Shown here: positions 11,220 to 22,989 of the stretch, piece by piece
Numbering within the stretch: position 1 is the first letter of the stretch
How the letters are laid out: each line of letters starts with the position of its first letter
Source: Albugo candida
Lineage: Eukaryota; Oomycota; Peronosporomycetes; Albuginales
Reading direction: 5' to 3'
Assembly (NCBI GenBank): GCA_040437565.1
Contig: JBDOQK010000045.1
Coordinates: 124,001 to 188,000 of the forward strand
Length of the DNA stretch: 64,000 nt
Notes under the pieces: generated by a model
What the model saw: only the letters and a program-made list of their open reading frames with translations
The model's database searches: none
Told to the model about the DNA's origin: nothing
Translations under genes and position numbers: made by a program

Positions 11220-12326
11220 CACGAAAAAATATGATGTCATTGTTCAGAATAAATAGCTGCAGCCACCACCGGACTTGTTGGAGTTGAATAGAGTTCTGGC
11301 GAAGCGATTGAAAAGGTATTGAATGAATTCGCTGCCACCCAAGGCGATGAAATACTGACAAAATCATCCTACACGCAGCGTAACGGGCACTATACGATTC
11401 ATTACAAATGTTACCGAGGAGGGTCCTACCGCAATCGGCTTAGTCTTACGGAAGGGAATGGAGCACGAAGGACTTCGTCAGTACTCGCCAATTGTCCATT
11501 TCGCTTGAAAGCCATACAGGATGAACTGCACTGGACTTTCCATGTGGTTAAAGAGGATTATAATCATATGCCATCCACCTCCACAAGCGCCCATCCTGTC
11601 CACCCCAGACTCTAAACAGAAATGGAAAAGACAATAGCCGGATTGAATGATGCTTGGGTCCCAACGAGAAAAATTCAAACATGTTTTTGGAACGATCATG
11701 GTGTTGTTTGCCTAAAGCAAAACTGATAAACGTCCGCCGAGCCGCAATTCTCAAAACTTTGGATGGCCGTACACCGATGGATGCACTTGTACAGAAATTT
11801 CGCAGATTGCAATTTGATATTGAAACAATAGTGAGCAATGATGACGGCAAATTGCTCACTTGTACTTTGCCCATCCAAGATCTACCGAGATGGCTCGAAG
11901 CCACAATGAAAAATTTCTCGTGGATCCCACATCTAAGACAATTCCTTATGGTTTCCGTTGTTGAATCTCGTTTGGTGCTCGTCGATGTATAAAACATTGT
12001 CCGTCGCAATTGTTTTCATGACGAACGAGAGTCAATTCTCATAATCTTCAGCAATAACATTCTTTCGATGGATCTTTAGGGACGGATTTCTTCTGAAAGT
12101 TTTTGCCGTTGATCGCGAGCTGGCGTTAATTTCAGAGATTCAAGAATACTTCCCTACTTCCCAAAGCTTTTATGTGTATGGCATATTGAAAAAAACATAG
12201 TGAAAAAATGCAAAGCATCTATTCCAAAAGAAGAAGAATTGATAGCCTTCATGAAAGATTGGAGGGCAATCATGTACGCACAAACAGAAGGCTCCTTCGA
12301 TGAACTATGGCAACGATACAAATTGC
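11220..12326 (+). repeat. Gap-flanking duplicate, left copy (1,107 bp)
   Basis: Every open frame recurs at an offset of exactly 1,207 in 12427-13533, and the copies abut the gap on both sides. This is the pattern of unmerged contig overlap; a true tandem duplication is less likely. Confidence 0.9.
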
Positions 12327-12426
12327 NNNNNNNNNNNNNNNNNNNNNNNNNNNNNNNNNNNNNNNNNNNNNNNNNNNNNNNNNNNNNNNNNNNNNNNNNN
12401 NNNNNNNNNNNNNNNNNNNNNNNNNN
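12327..12426. other. Assembly gap 2 (100 N)
   Basis: 100 N between two copies of the same 1,107 bp. The gap probably contains no missing sequence. Confidence 0.99.
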
Positions 12427-13533
12427 CACGAAAAAATATGATGTCATTGTTCAGAATAAATAGCTGCAGCCACCACCGGACTTGTTGGAGTTGAATAGAG
12501 TTCTGGCGAAGCGATTGAAAAGGTATTGAATGAATTCGCTGCCACCCAAGGCGATGAAATACTGACAAAATCATCCTACACGCAGCGTAACGGGCACTAT
12601 ACGATTCATTACAAATGTTACCGAGGAGGGTCCTACCGCAATCGGCTTAGTCTTACGGAAGGGAATGGAGCACGAAGGACTTCGTCAGTACTCGCCAATT
12701 GTCCATTTCGCTTGAAAGCCATACAGGATGAACTGCACTGGACTTTCCATGTGGTTAAAGAGGATTATAATCATATGCCATCCACCTCCACAAGCGCCCA
12801 TCCTGTCCACCCCAGACTCTAAACAGAAATGGAAAAGACAATAGCCGGATTGAATGATGCTTGGGTCCCAACGAGAAAAATTCAAACATGTTTTTGGAAC
12901 GATCATGGTGTTGTTTGCCTAAAGCAAAACTGATAAACGTCCGCCGAGCCGCAATTCTCAAAACTTTGGATGGCCGTACACCGATGGATGCACTTGTACA
13001 GAAATTTCGCAGATTGCAATTTGATATTGAAACAATAGTGAGCAATGATGACGGCAAATTGCTCACTTGTACTTTGCCCATCCAAGATCTACCGAGATGG
13101 CTCGAAGCCACAATGAAAAATTTCTCGTGGATCCCACATCTAAGACAATTCCTTATGGTTTCCGTTGTTGAATCTCGTTTGGTGCTCGTCGATGTATAAA
13201 ACATTGTCCGTCGCAATTGTTTTCATGACGAACGAGAGTCAATTCTCATAATCTTCAGCAATAACATTCTTTCGATGGATCTTTAGGGACGGATTTCTTC
13301 TGAAAGTTTTTGCCGTTGATCGCGAGCTGGCGTTAATTTCAGAGATTCAAGAATACTTCCCTACTTCCCAAAGCTTTTATGTGTATGGCATATTGAAAAA
13401 AACATAGTGAAAAAATGCAAAGCATCTATTCCAAAAGAAGAAGAATTGATAGCCTTCATGAAAGATTGGAGGGCAATCATGTACGCACAAACAGAAGGCT
13501 CCTTCGATGAACTATGGCAACGATACAAATTGC
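12427..13533 (+). repeat. Gap-flanking duplicate, right copy (1,107 bp)
   Basis: Repeats 11220-12326 and then continues through CCTGCAGACAGTGAAAGC into the rest of the MULE transposase, so this copy is the one continuous with downstream coding. Confidence 0.9.
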
Positions 13534-14450
13534 CTGCAGACAGTGAAAGCACCTAGTATATTGTCGAAACATGGATTCCCTACAAAGAAATGTTTCTTAC
13601 TGCTTGGACTGACCGTATAACGCATATCGGTCATACTGCAACCTCGCGCGGTGAAAGCGGTCACCACATGCTCAAGCAATGCATGCCAACTAGCATGAAC
13701 AATCCTTTATCGTGCTGCGAAAAATGACATTTAACTATTGAAAATAATGTTGCAGAGCACGATGTGTCCCGACAGTGTCAACAAATGAGAATATGCAGCT
13801 ATGCACAGCCGACTCCTCAAGGAATATTTTTCGCGATATCAAGTTGAAAAATTCTCATTTTGCACTGAATAAAATCTACGAGCAGTTGAAAGTTGCCCGC
13901 CAGCCACAAAGAAACGACGAAGACGTATGCTGTGGAGTATTTTCCACAGGCTGGGGTTTTCTCTGTAAGCACAAACTGCGTCAATAGCTGTGTCATAAAC
14001 AAACTTGGCAAATGAGCTACATTTATCCGCATTGGCACTTGGCTAAGCCCCAGCAACTAAGTCCACTTCTGTTGCGGCCAGCCAGAACTCTCCCGATGTT
14101 ACTTGATCAAGTGGCCACCTGCTTTGGGTCCTTGACAGACCATCAGCAGGCAACGACATTTGACAAACTTCAGACACTTTCGCAAAACTTTTAGAAAACT
14201 TAACAATAGCCAGTAGTAGCGCGCCCCAAAAGGAAGGGCGCGTCAACAAAATGGATCGACGCAACGCAATTCATCTGGGTTTGAATATGTGGAACCCAAG
14301 GAAATACCAAAAAACGTTTATGCAGAGCTTGTGGGGAAGCAGGGCACCGCTCGGACTCTGAGAAGTGCAAGAAAAACATCAAACAAGAACTTCTATCATG
14401 AAGCCTAGGTAGACGCAGTGATATAGGCATCCTATCGATTAATCCTTTTG

Positions 14451-14613
14451 GTTTACACAAATTACCAATCAGATATCTTTTGTCTGTGGCAATAGTGAAA
14501 ACGCGTGTGGGAAAAGTGAAAACGATCGATGAATCCAACAGATCAGCCAATGATATTATTTTACACAAATTAGCCAATCAGAGATGTGTTGTCTGTGGCA
14601 ATAGTCACACCCT
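14451..14613 (-). repeat. MULE inner terminal inverted repeats, right (two copies)
   Basis: Two direct copies, 14451-14500 and 14560-14613, share TTACACAAATTA, CCAATCAGA and TTGTCTGTGGCAATAGT. The second ends CACACCCTA, the complement of the inner left end. Confidence 0.75.
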
Positions 14614-15466
14614 AAAATATATTATAAAAATACTCCATTTTATAGTCAAAACTAAATAGAAAAAAAATACCGGCGCTAAATATGCTCACATCAATATCAT
14701 TTCTTTTCATATTCGATTAAGATATCGTAATAAAAATTTCCAATATGTATGTTATTCAAGATAGCCTAGGCATCGCGCCAAACATGCTTCGCGACAAAGC
14801 GCCATCAGAGAACTGGTCACTATTTGATACCAGTAAGCTTTCATTACGTCAGTCTTTGAAGTTCACGTTTGTAAAAATTTTGTGTAGAGTATAAAATGTG
14901 AAATTTCGCGTTCTTGAACTCAATATTAATGCCGTTTCAAGATGCACTGCCACGAATTGTTCATTCTGTCCCCTTGAAACAACTTTTTACCTCGTTATCG
15001 TGCTTATACGTCGGTTGAAGAAATCACACCCGACTATTGCTAGTTTCTCGACTTTCTGCGAAACGTGGATGATCACCTTTTTCGATGCGCATGTGACAAT
15101 TCCGATCCAAGTTCTCGCGATTTTTGATATACTGCTTGACCTTGTCTGTCGGAGAACGGTGTGTAAACATTCCATGTCTTTCATGTGAGCGGCAACAGCT
15201 GAGCCTTTTTAAAGGATTTTGAAACGTGCTGCGGCAGAGTCAACTAAGGAACTAAAGACATCCAGCAACAAATGCGCAACTTATAAAAAAATTCTAATGG
15301 CGATTTTTGAAGAAATCCCGAATCAAAGGTGCAGAGATTGATAACAGGACCATATTTTTCATTTCAGGTTCTGGATGGTATTTTATGATCATTCATCGAT
15401 TTTTGGCTGTGTATTAGAGTTCCGATTTAAAGAAACATTGCATTGTAGTGCTCTTTCATAATATAT

Positions 15467-15581
15467 CTTACGTTGTAGCAGCAATACACCTACCTCATCG
15501 ACCAATCATATTCATGTTATACAAATTAGCCGATCAGAGGTGTTTTGTCTGTGGCATTTGTCCATGGCAACAGTCAAACCC
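15467..15581 (-). repeat. MULE outer terminal inverted repeat, right
   Basis: Inverted match to 10846-10967: CTTACGTTGTAGCA, CTACCTCATCGACCAATCAT, ATTAGCCGATCAGAG, TTTTGTCTGTGGC and a terminal CAAACCC. Confidence 0.8.
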
Positions 15582-15639
15582 TATCTAATCATAGATGGCA
15601 TACCTAAAACTTACTACAGAAGCTGCTAAAGCATAGCTG

Positions 15640-17400
15640 TCTGTGAGAATTGAATTTGGGACTCTTCGATGTAGTCGGTTTTGCTCACAGCATATTCCGC
15701 GGCTTTTCCGATTATATCTATCCGATCCACATCCATATAAAGAAAGTACTTTCTAGCATGTCGACGGATTATTCGAACGAAACGAAGCCCAGTGCTTTCG
15801 AAGACGTTGCAACCAATCCTTCTATGTGTAATCGCAATTCTTCCTTGCGTATCATTTTGCTTCCACCCGAAAATGTTTTATGAAACTTAATTTCGCAATA
15901 GCATTTAAAATAAAATATGATGAGATGGCCCGCTGCGGTGATTTTTTCTTCCAACAAACCCTTTTGAGCTTGAAAGTTTGGCTGGTTCTGAATACCTGTA
16001 TCACCACATTTACCCCGGCAATCCAGGCGAAGGTCAGGCATCCAAAGGTTGCGTTCCTGCAGGAGATCTTCATGGCTTTTATTATCCAGCCAGATGATGA
16101 TCTGCGGGGATTACCATGAATTGCGCTGCCCCATCTCCAAACATTAGATTCTTCGCATCACAGGTTTCTTTTTTCCCGGTACAAGATTCATCCGTCGAGA
16201 TACGAGAGCATTTTCAGCAAATACCGCGTGGCTAGTCGAATTGTCGGAAGCGAAGAATTCTTTTGCAGCGAAAATGGGAAGTGAAGCCTCTCGGACTTCT
16301 TGTGAATGTCTTCCACAGTCCACCAACCATCATAGTTCTTGCCGGGATATGTGATTATGCAGGACGTTTCTGAAAGATTGCTGCGTTGAAGCTGCATTTC
16401 TTTGGTCAAAGCTAGTCAGCCTCGTTAAATCAAACAGAAAATGTTAACTCTTAATCAAAGTAACGAGCGCAACGGTAAAACAATAGACTTACCAACATCA
16501 CTAAGTTAATCGCTGACATGTATCGACCTTCCAGCCCTCTTCTCCAGCGGTGTCTGTTCACCATCCGGAAGCCATTGCTTCGTCTGGCCATCATGGGCGG
16601 CAAACGTGCTTTCATCATGCGTCCCTAGGATGACGGTATCTAAGGGAGCCAAATCTCTGATTATATTTCCGGCCCAACAAATACCGGCATGAATAGCTCA
16701 TAGCTTCTCATTCGCGTTAGAAACTGAGTACGATATGACAAAACATCTGCTCGTTCATGGCCATCAACGTACATGCCTTTATTCAACACTGAATAGCGTA
16801 GGATAATTAATGCTAAGCGGCAGGTCGCATTGCCGGGGTAAAAGATGCGGCGGATTATCTTTGGAAGTATTTGATCTTTGCCATGCTTAGTAAAATTCGT
16901 AGGCACTTCGCAGAATTCATTTGGTAGAGGTTGAAGCTGCACATTAACATGATATCTTCATTCTGTAGTAAGCTGATTGTTTTAACATGCTTTACCTGCG
17001 TACTCTCGAAAAAAAATAGCTTCAAAATATATACATCCCCAGCCACGAAGCATCTCGGCAAATCAACGCCATTTTCCATCCGCCGCCACAATTATTTGCG
17101 AGGTGGCAACTCTCGATTTTGCGTTCACGACAGAACGTAAATGTATAAAATGATGGACTACAGATGTGGAAAAAAAATCAGGTAATTTGACTGCCATCAT
17201 TTAAAAGCCTGAACTATCATGCAACGGAGGCAAGACGCGGTCGCTTGATTTCCTCCTGTAGTTCATTTCGTTTGACCAGTTTTACAAGCGCTCTTCGAAT
17301 ATTGTTAGGAGAAGAAGTCTATCATCTAACGAGCCCTCGCTCTCAGAATCTATGGACCGACGCTGTGTTGGTTTCGCCATGAAGTCTGTCTCTAGCTTTG
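15640..17400 (-). pseudogene. DDE-superfamily transposase (GHER-signature family), copy 1
   Basis: Read right to left: GKHVKTISLLQNED near 17000, GMYVDGHERADVLSYR (about 16760), THDESTFAAHDGQTKQWLPDG (about 16590), NYDGWW, SDNSTSHAVFAENAL (about 16220), and AAGHLIIFYFKCYCEIKF (about 15920) carrying the catalytic Glu. This order matches a family of large DDE transposases known from fungi and oomycetes, in which VYVDGHERxDVVxYR, DEST, DNATSH and HCELNFIE are diagnostic. Frames change several times. The N-terminus is unclear; a Ser- and acid-rich open frame near 17380 may belong to it. It adjoins the right end of the MULE. Confidence 0.85.
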
Positions 17401-17689
17401 TTGAACCAACCGCCGCTTTTTCCTGCACTTCACTTTTTCAGCGCTTTGTTCTGTCGAACTTTCAAAGGTACCGAGAAGGCCGTTCGCAAGCCGACTCAAT
17501 CCTCATAATAATTGTCTCCTTTTCATAATCCTCGAATTCAATTTCTTATCCGCCTTTATATCGCTCCAATGGTCGATACTTGGTCTTACAGTATTTCCCG
17601 CTTTCTTGGTCTCAAAAGCAGCCCGCATAGCTTGTATGGGACGTTTCTGTTTTGAGGTTCGAGACATGCTGCTTAGATCAATTGACTGG

Positions 17690-18495
17690 AAGAAAAAAAA
17701 GAATCGCTATTTTGCGAAAGAAACAGGATTGTTAGTATCAAAGATAAATGTTATTGGGGTCAGGATTACGCCAATAATATGCATTGACGTTGTATGTCTG
17801 ATAATTCTTCATTTTGACCGTAAAAATAATAATTTCAGGTTATAGATGACTTGCACTATATAATTATCTAAAACTTTTTTTACTGTTAGTCCCGTTCATG
17901 ATAAAATGCTTTTCCGCTTAATGGCTAAGATCAAGTGTAGTATCAGGTAAAGAACTTAATATAGGATCTATTGTGCGCTCGACTCATCAACAAAAGAGAA
18001 CTAAGCATATAACATATTAGGCTTTCAATCTTGAATAAGATTGAAAAATCGATCAGGAATTCGATGGCGTTGTAAATGTTTGGAATTGTCGACTTGTTCT
18101 CGGCTCGTGTGGCCAATGAAGCATACAAATGCTTACCGTGCAAAGACTTCGGGGTGCCTCGAACTTTGCTCATAATCGATTTTTCTTTGTCTAAATCAGT
18201 TGCAATCAATAGTATGGAGATTATGCGAAGCCAATTTTACCAGTTCATTCAGATTTAGTGTTTCATTCTCAAGTCAGACGGATTCTTCCCCATATCTGAA
18301 TACTCAATTTTTGTCTTCGAAGACCGATCACAATCGCGAAAGCTGGGCAATTTGTGTTCAAACCCAAATATTCTATTTTAAATGAGAGCCTGCATTCAAA
18401 TCCATTTGTACGCCATGTGATACTATTATCGACATCCCTACCGTTAAAAGCAATCGATGAGTCTTGGGTTTAGCGTCCGAGAATTTAAGACCAAA
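17690..18495. repeat. Gap-flanking duplicate, left copy (806 bp)
   Basis: Identical in all open frames to 18596-19401 at an offset of 906, with both copies abutting gap 3. The content is unidentified; an 88-codon minus frame (18209-17943) has no motif I recognise. Confidence 0.9.
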
Positions 18496-18595
18496 NNNNN
18501 NNNNNNNNNNNNNNNNNNNNNNNNNNNNNNNNNNNNNNNNNNNNNNNNNNNNNNNNNNNNNNNNNNNNNNNNNNNNNNNNNNNNNNNNNNNNNNN
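18496..18595. other. Assembly gap 3 (100 N)
   Basis: 100 N between two copies of the same 806 bp. Confidence 0.99.
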
Positions 18596-19401
18596 AAGAA
18601 AAAAAAGAATCGCTATTTTGCGAAAGAAACAGGATTGTTAGTATCAAAGATAAATGTTATTGGGGTCAGGATTACGCCAATAATATGCATTGACGTTGTA
18701 TGTCTGATAATTCTTCATTTTGACCGTAAAAATAATAATTTCAGGTTATAGATGACTTGCACTATATAATTATCTAAAACTTTTTTTACTGTTAGTCCCG
18801 TTCATGATAAAATGCTTTTCCGCTTAATGGCTAAGATCAAGTGTAGTATCAGGTAAAGAACTTAATATAGGATCTATTGTGCGCTCGACTCATCAACAAA
18901 AGAGAACTAAGCATATAACATATTAGGCTTTCAATCTTGAATAAGATTGAAAAATCGATCAGGAATTCGATGGCGTTGTAAATGTTTGGAATTGTCGACT
19001 TGTTCTCGGCTCGTGTGGCCAATGAAGCATACAAATGCTTACCGTGCAAAGACTTCGGGGTGCCTCGAACTTTGCTCATAATCGATTTTTCTTTGTCTAA
19101 ATCAGTTGCAATCAATAGTATGGAGATTATGCGAAGCCAATTTTACCAGTTCATTCAGATTTAGTGTTTCATTCTCAAGTCAGACGGATTCTTCCCCATA
19201 TCTGAATACTCAATTTTTGTCTTCGAAGACCGATCACAATCGCGAAAGCTGGGCAATTTGTGTTCAAACCCAAATATTCTATTTTAAATGAGAGCCTGCA
19301 TTCAAATCCATTTGTACGCCATGTGATACTATTATCGACATCCCTACCGTTAAAAGCAATCGATGAGTCTTGGGTTTAGCGTCCGAGAATTTAAGACCAA
19401 A
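18596..19401. repeat. Gap-flanking duplicate, right copy (806 bp)
   Basis: Second copy of 17690-18495; it continues to the right past the duplicated end. Confidence 0.9.
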
Positions 19402-21300
19402 AAGTCAGTTTGAGTTTGACGTTACTGGATTGTACATATCTAAAATTCTCCAGACCGTAGACCAAGAATTGTACATTTCCAGGTTTTTCGTAAAAGCTTT
19501 GTTCGAAATGAAAAATCATGATGCTGATCGAAGGATCATAAGTAGTGTCCGTGGAACGCCCCAATTTACAGTTCAAGAGTAAAAATTACCGGATGTTTCG
19601 ACGAGACTGGATAGAGCAAGCTAATATTCAACTAGTGAAGACCAACGAAGGTTTGATTGTAAGGTTAACAAAAAACATCAGTTTTCATTCACCTGCTGAA
19701 GAGAAAAAAAATCTATTCGTCGAAAAAGCTTTCCTTAAAGGGAACAATGTATTAGCCGACGCACGTGCCTGAAAGTTCTCCACTGTGATAGCTGTTATAA
19801 CATGATGAAATTGTTTTCGTATACATGGTGGACTATCTTATTTCTTATTCATAATATTCGTCCTACGATAGTTCTAGAATCACCTCCGTCCCCATCACAT
19901 TAGCATAATCTATCTTTCCTATTTGTGCATATAGGATAAATGAGCGTAAAAGCTTCCGAATAACGTGTTTCTCTAATATTCTTTGCCAACGAAGCAAAAC
20001 ATCAAAGTAGTGACAATAGAATGATAAGTACCCTTTACTTAAATGCAAAACACTTTCAGAGGAGAAAAAAATGCCTTCACGAGCAATCAGACAGTTACTT
20101 GCTTTCGCACCTCGCTAAAATCGATCTAATACAATGATTTTCTGTCCATTTTCTGCTTGCTTGCCTGATAACTTGCTTTATCCAAATTGCACCAAAATCG
20201 TCGCAGAAATGAGACGAATCTTGAACTAATTCTATAAAACAATTTCGTCTGAACGAATCTCTTTACACCGTCGATTGAGTGTCTTTGTACAATTTGATGG
20301 CTACCTAGAGAGTGAAGTCTCCATTTGCGTTTGGTCTACAGAGGTACGACTCATAACCGCGTGATGGCCATTTTTCGGTATGATTGAACTTGAAGGATAC
20401 TTAAGGGTAAAAGCGATTGCAAATGAAGCACGCATCTCATCATCATAGATAGAACAATGGTTCAATGATATCCTAATTGTGCAAATAAAAGATATAAAAA
20501 ACCTTGTACCCTACCTCGCCTTTACCGTAGAGCATGGCATTGCATGGGAATTAATCCCAGTTGAAGATTACGATCATTTCTGGAGAACCACAGAGCATAC
20601 TTATAGAAGCTGATTCAGCTTAGGATTTTTTATTCACGAGCTTTACGAAAAGTCGGGAATGAATGCCTGTTTTTTTACCGTAAGCATGGTTCAATATGGA
20701 GAAGTGCACCATCACTTTAAAGGGATAAAATGAAGCAATATAAGTAATCAACCAGCTTTACTTCAGTCTTTATTCATTGAAAGAAACACCGATAAAATTC
20801 CCTCGGTAAATGGAGATAATCAAGTATAATGATTAATCACTCATTTTACTCATTTTGATAAAACTGCGATGCCGGAAGATTTTTGGGTCTTTCTTAACTA
20901 AATAATCGCTTGAGCCTTGTTCTTTCCCAATATGATAGAATGGACATTAGTGGTTTGGCTGTTGATATCCTATAATGCAATCAAGAATCAAACTTTGTAC
21001 AAAAGTAGCGACTAAAGGGTCCAATACCAGTAATCCATTAAATCGTGTGAGTACATCGACCTAATCGACCGTAGAAACGCTTTATTTAAAAAAAGGATAG
21101 TACAGACCGACTCCAATCTTCATCGCGATACCCATGGGAATTACCGTGATATCGGTGAAGCACGTTCTCAAGTAACTTCATCAGAAACGGACAAAAAAGA
21201 GCATTGGTTGATACCGGCTCTGTACATTGATTCACATACAGAATTACGGAAGCACATTTGGTGAGATCACTTCCGCTTAATATATTTCCATAGCTCGATC
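19402..21300. other. Intergenic stretch without supported genes
   Basis: Two short plus-strand frames at 19370-19582 and 19545-19772 have protein-like composition but no recognisable motif. From 19800 to 21300 nothing was seen. Confidence 0.55.
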
Positions 21301-21317
21301 GGGATAAAGAAATCCCT

Positions 21318-21541
21318 TAGATAAAAAGGCGATGTCGGAAGATGGCTTATTGGAAGAGCAACAGTCGCTGTCAAAAAGCGTTGCTGTAGAACGACCACTT
21401 CGGAGTATCGGCTGTTTCTATCCTTGGACGGTGGGAAAACCAGGCGAAGATGATGTCTTGTGAAGAGATAAAACCCTCGTAGCATGTAGATAACAATAAA
21501 TAACACTTCTATATTTGCACTGGCATCATTCCTTTTGAACA
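21318..21541 (+). repeat. copia 5' LTR
   Basis: Shares TATTGGAAGAGCAACAGTCG, GACCACTTCGGAGTATCGGC, CAGGCGAAGATGAT, CGTAGCATGTAG and ACAATAAATAACACTT with the 3' LTR. It ends GAACA. The first 25 bases are poorly conserved, so the start is approximate. The two LTRs differ at many sites, implying an old insertion. Confidence 0.85.
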
Positions 21542-22029
21542 GGTCATGAGACCATGAATAATGTCGCCCACGCGATGGAGCCCACCGCGGGACCTAAGAC
21601 AGATGCTGGTCGCGAAAGGGCCGGTAGTCCACAAAGTGATGACTTAGAAGTCAAGGCAGAGGCGATGCCACGGAACTCTGATAACAGACTGGTGGACCTA
21701 CCGACGGGACTAGCGGAGTGAATCGACAAGCTAGAGGCGTTACAAGAGGCCAAAAACCAGTTACTTGAAAGAAGGTCCATCGTGTTCGGCTCGGTGATCG
21801 GCCAAGGACAGCCTGTGAATTGGAATTACACCGCCAAGAGCTCGGTCTATAAACCTGTCTCCAAAAACATACTTCGGGATGAATCAAGCTGGGTATGAAA
21901 GTGCGGCTGACAATGTCTAGAGGGCACAAGCTCCGCAGCCGGGGTTGCCCAAGCACTACATGCCTCCTCCATTGTATCAGAAGCGGCCTTTACCGCAGAA
22001 CGTCCCGTAGTATTCGACAGTACCTGATG

Positions 22030-22710
22030 CAAGACAGCGCAAGCTGAACATTCGCCGCTTTGATCGAAAGAAAGTTTCCCAGGGTCTAGGGAGTTATTTC
22101 TTGTACTGGGCGAAGAAGTTTGTACAGGAAGTCTCTTTCGCTGAGAGAGCGAGTGAATTTGCGTGGACAGAAGATGTCAAGATAGACGTACTTGGACACA
22201 ATTTTACCGGAATGGATGAGCATTACCATAGTTGCCAAGTTGAAGGTTGGTGGCAGGAGGAGCCAACATTGGAGCACGCCATGCAAAGGCTCCTTCATAC
22301 GTTTGCAACGAACATTTCCCCAGCACAGAGCATGAGACTATTTACGGCCCCCAAGAGTCTCAAGCGCAGCTGGACCGGGCACTATTTGTACCTGGTCGCA
22401 GTAAGCGATGCACGTGGTGGGGCAGACAGCTTGATACACGACAACATTGTCCACTATGCCGACGCATCGATCAAAGGATCAATGCTGGAGTGCTTAAACT
22501 TGACAAGGATTATTACCTGCGTCAAGCAGAGATATTGGCGCACTTCGCACAGTCGACGGAAATCGAGCTGCACGGAAAGCACATTGAAAAGTCGTCGTCA
22601 ACAACGTACGAAACGTGCGCAAAGGTTTGCGGAGGTGATAAAGTTGCGGAAAGCAAGGACACATACACGCTGCGTGTCCCGCGGATAAGGTTGACAGAAA
22701 ACACGCGATG
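22030..22710 (+). pseudogene. copia gag-like region
   Basis: Two overlapping frames (22101-22688 and 22247-22711) lie upstream of the protease. Cysteine and histidine spacing around 22400-22480 (CTWWGRQLDTRQHCPLC in one frame) may be a zinc-knuckle relic. No intact gag domain is readable; the assignment rests on position. Confidence 0.5.
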
Positions 22711-22754
22711 ACGTGGATTTTGTGCTTGCAGTGGACGACAGCAGCGCTGATTAA

Positions 22755-22985
22755 GGAAAGTGGAAAGTGGATAGCGGCTCGATCCGTTACCTGCTAAACC
22801 AGGAAAGGATGCTCGAGGATCCAGAGGACTTTCAAGGCGAGTGCGTCACAGCTGACGGAGTACGCCTGTGCATCACGAATCTGGAAGCGTCACAATTACA
22901 ACCACAGTGAAGGACAAGGTCAAAAAAGTGCGGCTTTTGGATGTCCAATATGCCGAAAACCTTGTAAGGAACATCACTACTATGG
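22755..22985 (+). pseudogene. copia aspartic protease region
   Basis: WKVDSGSIRYLLN near 22760 matches the copia protease active site (W-x-x-DSG-x-x-x-HL-x-N), with Tyr in place of the usual His. ECVTADGVRL follows. This protease cuts the Gag-Pol polyprotein. Confidence 0.75.
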
Positions 22986-22989
22986 CGTT

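Larger units (their letters stand above)
11310..14190 (+). pseudogene. Mutator-like transposase, heavily frameshifted
   Basis: Blocks appear in family order: a WRKY/FAR1-like zinc-binding N-terminus (11319-11615, CYRGG, NCPFRL, W-F-V and a final YNH); a GRTPMDALVQ block; the DDE start HLYFAHPRS with LVDPTSKT for the usual LLDcTYKTN; VDRELAL; KCKASI; a WIPYKEMFLTAW block; TSRGESGHHMLK, carrying the catalytic Glu; and a SWIM-like CCGVFSTGWGFLCKHKL near 13940. At least four frame changes and stops separate them. MULE transposases cut and paste elements bounded by long inverted repeats, which are present here. The stretch includes a gap with 1,107 bp repeated on each side, so the true gene is shorter by about that much. 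Confidence 0.88.
10846..15581. mobile_element. Mutator-like DNA transposon (MULE) with nested double TIRs
   Basis: The outer terminal repeats at 10846-10967 and 15467-15581 are inverted copies of each other, sharing GCCACAGACAAAA, GGCTAATTTGT, ATGATTGGTCGATGAGGTAG and a terminal ACGTAA. An inner pair of the same family lies at 10973-11086 and 14560-14613, with an extra partial copy at 14451-14500. A broken MULE transposase lies between the inner repeats. No convincing target-site duplication was found at either end. The block between 14620 and 15466 holds no recognised gene. Either a MULE inserted into a related MULE, or the repeat ends were duplicated in tandem. Confidence 0.8.

Noticed and set aside
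12154-12463. Open frames running through the N blocks (here and at the other gaps)
   Set aside because: The 100 N are placeholders of unknown length, so any frame across them is arbitrary.
11220-13533. True tandem gene duplication at 11.2 and 12.4 kb
   Set aside because: Copies are identical in all frames and stop exactly at the gap; unmerged contig ends explain this better.
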